A stretch of DNA of 43,805 nucleotides from Candidatus Saccharimonadota bacterium. GTDB lineage: Bacteria; Patescibacteriota; Saccharimonadia; Saccharimonadales; Saccharimonadaceae. Shown here piece after piece: positions 41,627 through 43,805 of this stretch. How positions within the stretch are numbered: the first letter of the stretch is position 1; the number at the start of each line of letters is the position of its first letter. The position numbers and the translations under genes are program-made. Below the pieces are notes generated by a model. The model searched no databases, was not told the origin of the DNA, and saw only the letters and a list, made by a program, of their open reading frames with translations. The stretch lies in contig WQWN01000007.1 in assembly GCA_009785325.1 (NCBI GenBank), forward strand, positions 1 through 43,805, given 5' to 3'.

Positions 41627-42049
41627 GTGGGTAAAAAGGTGAAAAAGCAGCGGAATGGAAGGGTGTTGTTTTCGGTTGGATTTGTAGTGGAGGAAACGGT
41701 GAGAGATGACGATGAAGGAGATAGGTTTTTAGAGGAGTTGAATGATTTAAAGGAGAGTCTAGATAAGGTAGTTGATAGGATTCAGGGGGGGTTTGACCCC
41801 AAGTATCGGTCAGGGAGAAAAGAGTGGGGTGTGAATAAGTACAGTGGCTGGGCGGTTTACGGTGGGCAATTTAGTATTATTGCGAACGATAAGATGATGA
41901 TTGAGATAAAGAAGGGGCTGAAGCGAGACTTTCAGAAAATGAAAGATGAAGACGGAGGTAGGGACGAGAACTTGAGAAGGATGAGGATGGCGTTTTGGAT
42001 AGTGAAGAAGAAAGATGGAGATTGGCGACTAGTTTATGGCTTGAAGTAA
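41627..42049 (+). CDS. Basic protein B1, unrecognised family
   Basis: This 140-residue protein starts with Lys/Arg-rich residues (GKKVKKQRNGR), followed by a short hydrophobic strand (VLFSVGFVVEE). A helical acidic segment (FLEELNDLKESLDKVVDRI) comes next, and then a core with NKYSGWAVYGGQFSIIAND, a long basic helix and RMRMAFWIVKKKDGDWRLVYG. It has no signal peptide. The GTG start at 41627 follows AAGGAG by six bases. A frameshifted paralogue (B2) follows 25 bases later. No known family was recognised. Two related copies next to A1, and the linker repeat, suggest a duplicated A-B unit. Confidence 0.65.
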   Translation: MGKKVKKQRNGRVLFSVGFVVEETVRDDDEGDRFLEELNDLKESLDKVVDRIQGGFDPKYRSGRKEWGVNKYSGWAVYGGQFSIIANDKMMIEIKKGLKRDFQKMKDEDGGRDENLRRMRMAFWIVKKKDGDWRLVYGLK

Positions 42050-42074
42050 AGGTCTTGTAGAGGAGAAGTTACCG

Positions 42075-42459
42075 ATGAAAAGAAAAATTAAGAAGAGTCC
42101 GTGCAAGAAGGCGAGATTGACAGTAGTTTTCATATTAGAGAGAGGATGAAGGGTTGTTGGGGGAGTTAAACTTAGTTACGGAAGACTTAACGAAGATGGT
42201 GAGAGATGTCTTGAAAAGGGATGCGCGAGAGGTTTTCTGGCATGATAAATGGTGGACGAATCGGTACTGTGGATGGATGATGTATGGCGGACAATGGGCG
42301 GTCTATGCCAGCAATAAGGAGGTGGAAGAGTTTAAGAAGATGATGAAGCGACAGCTGAAGGAGATGGGCGTAAGACAGGGAAATGAGTATATGAGAGAAA
42401 TGAGGATGAGTTTTGGTGTGGTGAGGAAGTGGGATCGGGAGTGGCAGAGGCTGCATTGA
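42075..42459 (+). pseudogene. Frameshifted paralogue B2 of gene B1
   Basis: An ATG at 42075 opens a frame reading MKRKIKKSPCKKARLTVVFI that stops at 42147-42149. Homology to B1 resumes in the +1 frame from about 42142 to the stop at 42459 (REDEGLLGELN, then NRYCGWMMYGGQWAVYASN and EMRMSFGVVRKWD). The break falls in the run GAGAGAGG. One more GA unit would give a continuous protein of about 128 residues. The rest of the second frame is well conserved relative to B1, so the change looks recent, or it is a switch or a sequencing error. A separate 101-residue reading from TTG 42154 is possible but lacks an SD site at a normal distance. Confidence 0.65.
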
Positions 42460-42482
42460 TTGGAGTGGTGAGGTGGGTGTAG

Positions 42483-42491
42483 TGGTATAAT
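42483..42491 (+). promoter_or_regulatory. Extended -10 promoter of CBS protein, leaderless
   Basis: TGG-TATAAT has its -10 box at 42486-42491, with six bases to the ATG at 42498. Confidence 0.7.
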
Positions 42492-42497
42492 ACGGGC

Positions 42498-43499
42498 ATG
42501 ATAGCTGTGATTGTTTTGATGATTTTGTATACGGGAGTGGTGTTTTTGGTGGCGGTGCGACCGCGGCGGAGTGAACTGAGTGTAGGGGAACTAGAGCGGC
42601 GGGTGAAGCGTGGTAGTGGTGATGCAGAGGAAGTGTTGAGGCGGGAGAAATTATTGCCAGATGTGATGGTTCTGCGGAATTTTAAATTGATGGTGGTGGG
42701 GTTGGCTTTTGTGGGGATAGCAGTTGGAGTTTATGGAGTGTGGCTGGGGATTTTTGTGATGATGATGGCGATGGTGGGCGTGATGCCGCTTTCGCGTGTG
42801 AGGATTTTGAGGCGGCTGGTGGCGAAGTTGTATGAGAGTGTGGAGTGGAGGGTTTTGAATTTTGTGGAGAAGTTCGGAGGGGTGTTCAGGGTGTTTAGGG
42901 AGTTTTCGGAGGAATTTGCGAGTGTGAGAGTGAGTTCGCGGGAGGAACTGGAAGAGGTGATTGCGACGGCGGGGAGTGATGTGATTTCGGATGAAGAGAA
43001 GACGATCATGATGAGTGCGGCGAGGTTTGGCGAGAAGAAGGTGGCGGATGTGATGGTGGTGAAAGATGAGGTGTTTTTTGTGGGTGTGGAGGAGGTTTTG
43101 ACGCCGATGGTTTTGGATAAGTTGCACAAGACGGGGTTTGCGCAGTTTCCGGTGATTGGTGGAGGGGTGGATGAGGTGGAGGGAGTGTTGAGGGCGCGGG
43201 ATGTGTTGAATATCCGGGAAAAAAAGTCGCCAGTGGCGGGAGATGTGATGGAGAAGGGAGTAGGTTTTGTGCGAGATGATCATAGCTTGCGACATGCGCT
43301 GGGGGCTTTTGCGCGGACTGGGTATGGGTTTTTTGTGGTGATAAATAGACGGCGGGAGACGGTGGGGATTTTGACACTGAGAGATCTGATGGAGTCGCTA
43401 CTGGGGCAAAAGATGGAGGATGGGTTTGACGAGGATGATGATCGGGCGGTGGTGGCGGGGCGGAAGTTGGATAGTTCGAAGGGCGGAGTGGATGTGTAG
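42498..43499 (+). CDS. CBS-pair membrane protein (CNNM/CorC-like)
   Basis: This 333-residue protein has one or two N-terminal helices (about 2-20 and 55-95). A segment follows with ISDEEKTIMMSAARFGEKKVADVMV, typical of the CorC/CNNM (UPF0053) family just before its CBS pair. Two CBS motifs come next (about 190-245 and 250-305: GFAQFPVIGGGVDEVEGVLRAR and GYGFFVVINRRRETVGILTLRDL). Related proteins are linked to Mg2+/Co2+ transport, with adenine nucleotides bound by the CBS pair. The usual DUF21 membrane domain is reduced here and the C-terminal CorC_HlyC domain is absent. It sits between the two A copies, so it may have been trapped in the duplication. Confidence 0.72.
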   Translation: MIAVIVLMILYTGVVFLVAVRPRRSELSVGELERRVKRGSGDAEEVLRREKLLPDVMVLRNFKLMVVGLAFVGIAVGVYGVWLGIFVMMMAMVGVMPLSRVRILRRLVAKLYESVEWRVLNFVEKFGGVFRVFREFSEEFASVRVSSREELEEVIATAGSDVISDEEKTIMMSAARFGEKKVADVMVVKDEVFFVGVEEVLTPMVLDKLHKTGFAQFPVIGGGVDEVEGVLRARDVLNIREKKSPVAGDVMEKGVGFVRDDHSLRHALGAFARTGYGFFVVINRRRETVGILTLRDLMESLLGQKMEDGFDEDDDRAVVAGRKLDSSKGGVDV

Positions 43500-43502
43500 G
43501 TG

Positions 43503-43511
43503 TGATATGAT
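43503..43511 (+). promoter_or_regulatory. Extended -10 promoter of A2
   Basis: TGA-TATGAT has its -10 box at 43506-43511, seven bases after the CBS gene stop. The predicted leader is about 48 bases. Confidence 0.45.
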
Positions 43512-43540
43512 TCGAGTATCGGAGTAGTCCGAAATTTATT

Positions 43541-43558
43541 CACAACAGAAAGGTTGTG
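43541..43558 (+). promoter_or_regulatory. SD-presenting hairpin in leader of A2
   Basis: CACAAC (43541-43546) pairs perfectly with GTTGTG (43553-43558) around AGAAAG. It has the same position relative to the ATGTANNTTGGT start region as the hairpin before A1. Confidence 0.5.
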
Positions 43559-43565
43559 ATGTATC

Positions 43566-43757
43566 TTGGTCAGTGGTAGAATTTGTTCATGTGGCTTCAC
43601 GAAGGGAACAAATGCATTTTGTTCAAAATGTAGAAGCAAGATGAACACGCAGAAACAGAGAAGCGGAGCAAATCGTTCCAACAGAAAAAGCACAAATCCA
43701 CACAGCGATGGCCTAAAAGGAAATCGTGGACAAGGTGGCGGCAAGAACCGCCGCTAG
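43566..43757 (+). CDS. Small Cys-rich basic protein A2, paralogue of A1
   Basis: This 63-residue protein reads ICSCGFTKGTNAFCSKCRSK at the N-terminal end and carries four Cys placed much like those of A1. The tail RKSTNPHSDGLKGNRGQGGG differs from A1 at only two of 20 positions. The start is TTG 43566, at the same place relative to the leader hairpin as in A1. The N-terminal halves differ more than the tails, so the tail and the flanking noncoding sequence are the most constrained parts. The linker copy after it ends at the window edge in AAAGGAG, just where gene B would begin. Confidence 0.6.
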   Translation: MVSGRICSCGFTKGTNAFCSKCRSKMNTQKQRSGANRSNRKSTNPHSDGLKGNRGQGGGKNRR

Positions 43758-43766
43758 AACATTTTA

Positions 43767-43805
43767 TGACCTGAGCATGTCGAAAACTGCTCAATTTCAA
43801 AGGAG
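43767..43805 (+). repeat. Conserved A-B linker, copy 2 (runs to window edge)
   Basis: This 39-base copy of 41582-41621 ends with the SD sequence AAAGGAG at the last base of the window. TGAGC and GCTCA pair fully here, where copy 1 has a G-T wobble. Confidence 0.8.

Noticed and set aside
42651-43295. Minus-strand reading opposite the CBS gene
   Set aside because: The same compositional shadow, rich in His and Leu; the plus-strand gene has a clear family and promoter.
1-43805. CRISPR arrays, insertion sequences, rRNA
   Set aside because: No regularly spaced repeats, no transposase motifs and no rRNA-like sequence were seen on either strand.

Overview
The window looks like a chromosomal segment of a reduced-genome bacterium of the Candidate Phyla Radiation, most likely Candidatus Saccharibacteria (TM7). 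The reasons are very tight gene packing with no gene-free stretch over 300 bases, a Gram-positive-type (PrgI/VirB4/VirB6) secretion locus joined to peptidoglycan hydrolases, the block recF-dnaN-dnaA / rpmH-rnpA-yidC-jag, gatCAB and a MurT-like ligase, a type IV pilin-like protein, and almost no small-molecule biosynthesis. TGA reads as a stop throughout (ATGA overlaps), so this is not the UGA=Gly code of Gracilibacteria/SR1. The taxonomic call is inference from gene content.

Layout. 1-1486 (minus): three small pilin-like membrane proteins, one cut by the window edge. 1594-13817 (plus): a type IV secretion-like locus made of a VirB6/TrbL-like protein, a PrgI protein, a VirB4 split into two overlapping genes, a large membrane-anchored protein, a two-domain peptidoglycan hydrolase, a PEGA protein and a second anchored protein. 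13911-18529 (plus): gatC-gatA-gatB and a MurT-like ligase. 18524-22272 (minus): recF, dnaN, dnaA. 22498-24494 (plus): rpmH, rnpA, yidC, jag. 24558-30555: a possible GlcG/HbpS-like protein, a Ppx/GppA-like protein, an ABC exporter with two permeases, and a VanZ-like protein. 30605-35107: a glycosyltransferase, a half-length PurL-like protein, a fur-PTPS operon and recA. 35249-41287: small membrane and secreted proteins, ruvB, a pilin-like protein, a bacterial PH-domain protein, a UDP-GlcNAc 2-epimerase-like enzyme and a second glycosyltransferase. 41388-43805: a duplicated module of small unrecognised genes around a CBS-domain membrane protein.

How the genes work together. The left third encodes a cell-envelope secretion or conjugation-like machine with its own wall-cutting enzyme. 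The centre is the classical replication/initiation neighbourhood plus the tRNA amidotransferase. The right part mixes DNA repair (recA, ruvB), metal regulation and surface-glycan genes.

Two window-wide patterns stand out. First, about a dozen genes start 6-9 bases after an extended -10 box (TGN-TAWAAT type), so their transcripts should be leaderless. Other genes have ordinary Shine-Dalgarno (SD) sites. Several apparent longer ORFs must be shortened for this reason. Second, the plus strand is G-rich on both sides of dnaA, so the strand asymmetry does not flip at the dnaA locus.

The best candidate for something undescribed is the right-edge module: a small Cys-rich protein (A) and a basic, W/Y/G-motif protein (B), with duplicated copies, conserved leader hairpins, one frameshifted B copy, and a third B copy predicted just beyond the window edge. 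No tRNA, rRNA, CRISPR array or insertion sequence was seen.
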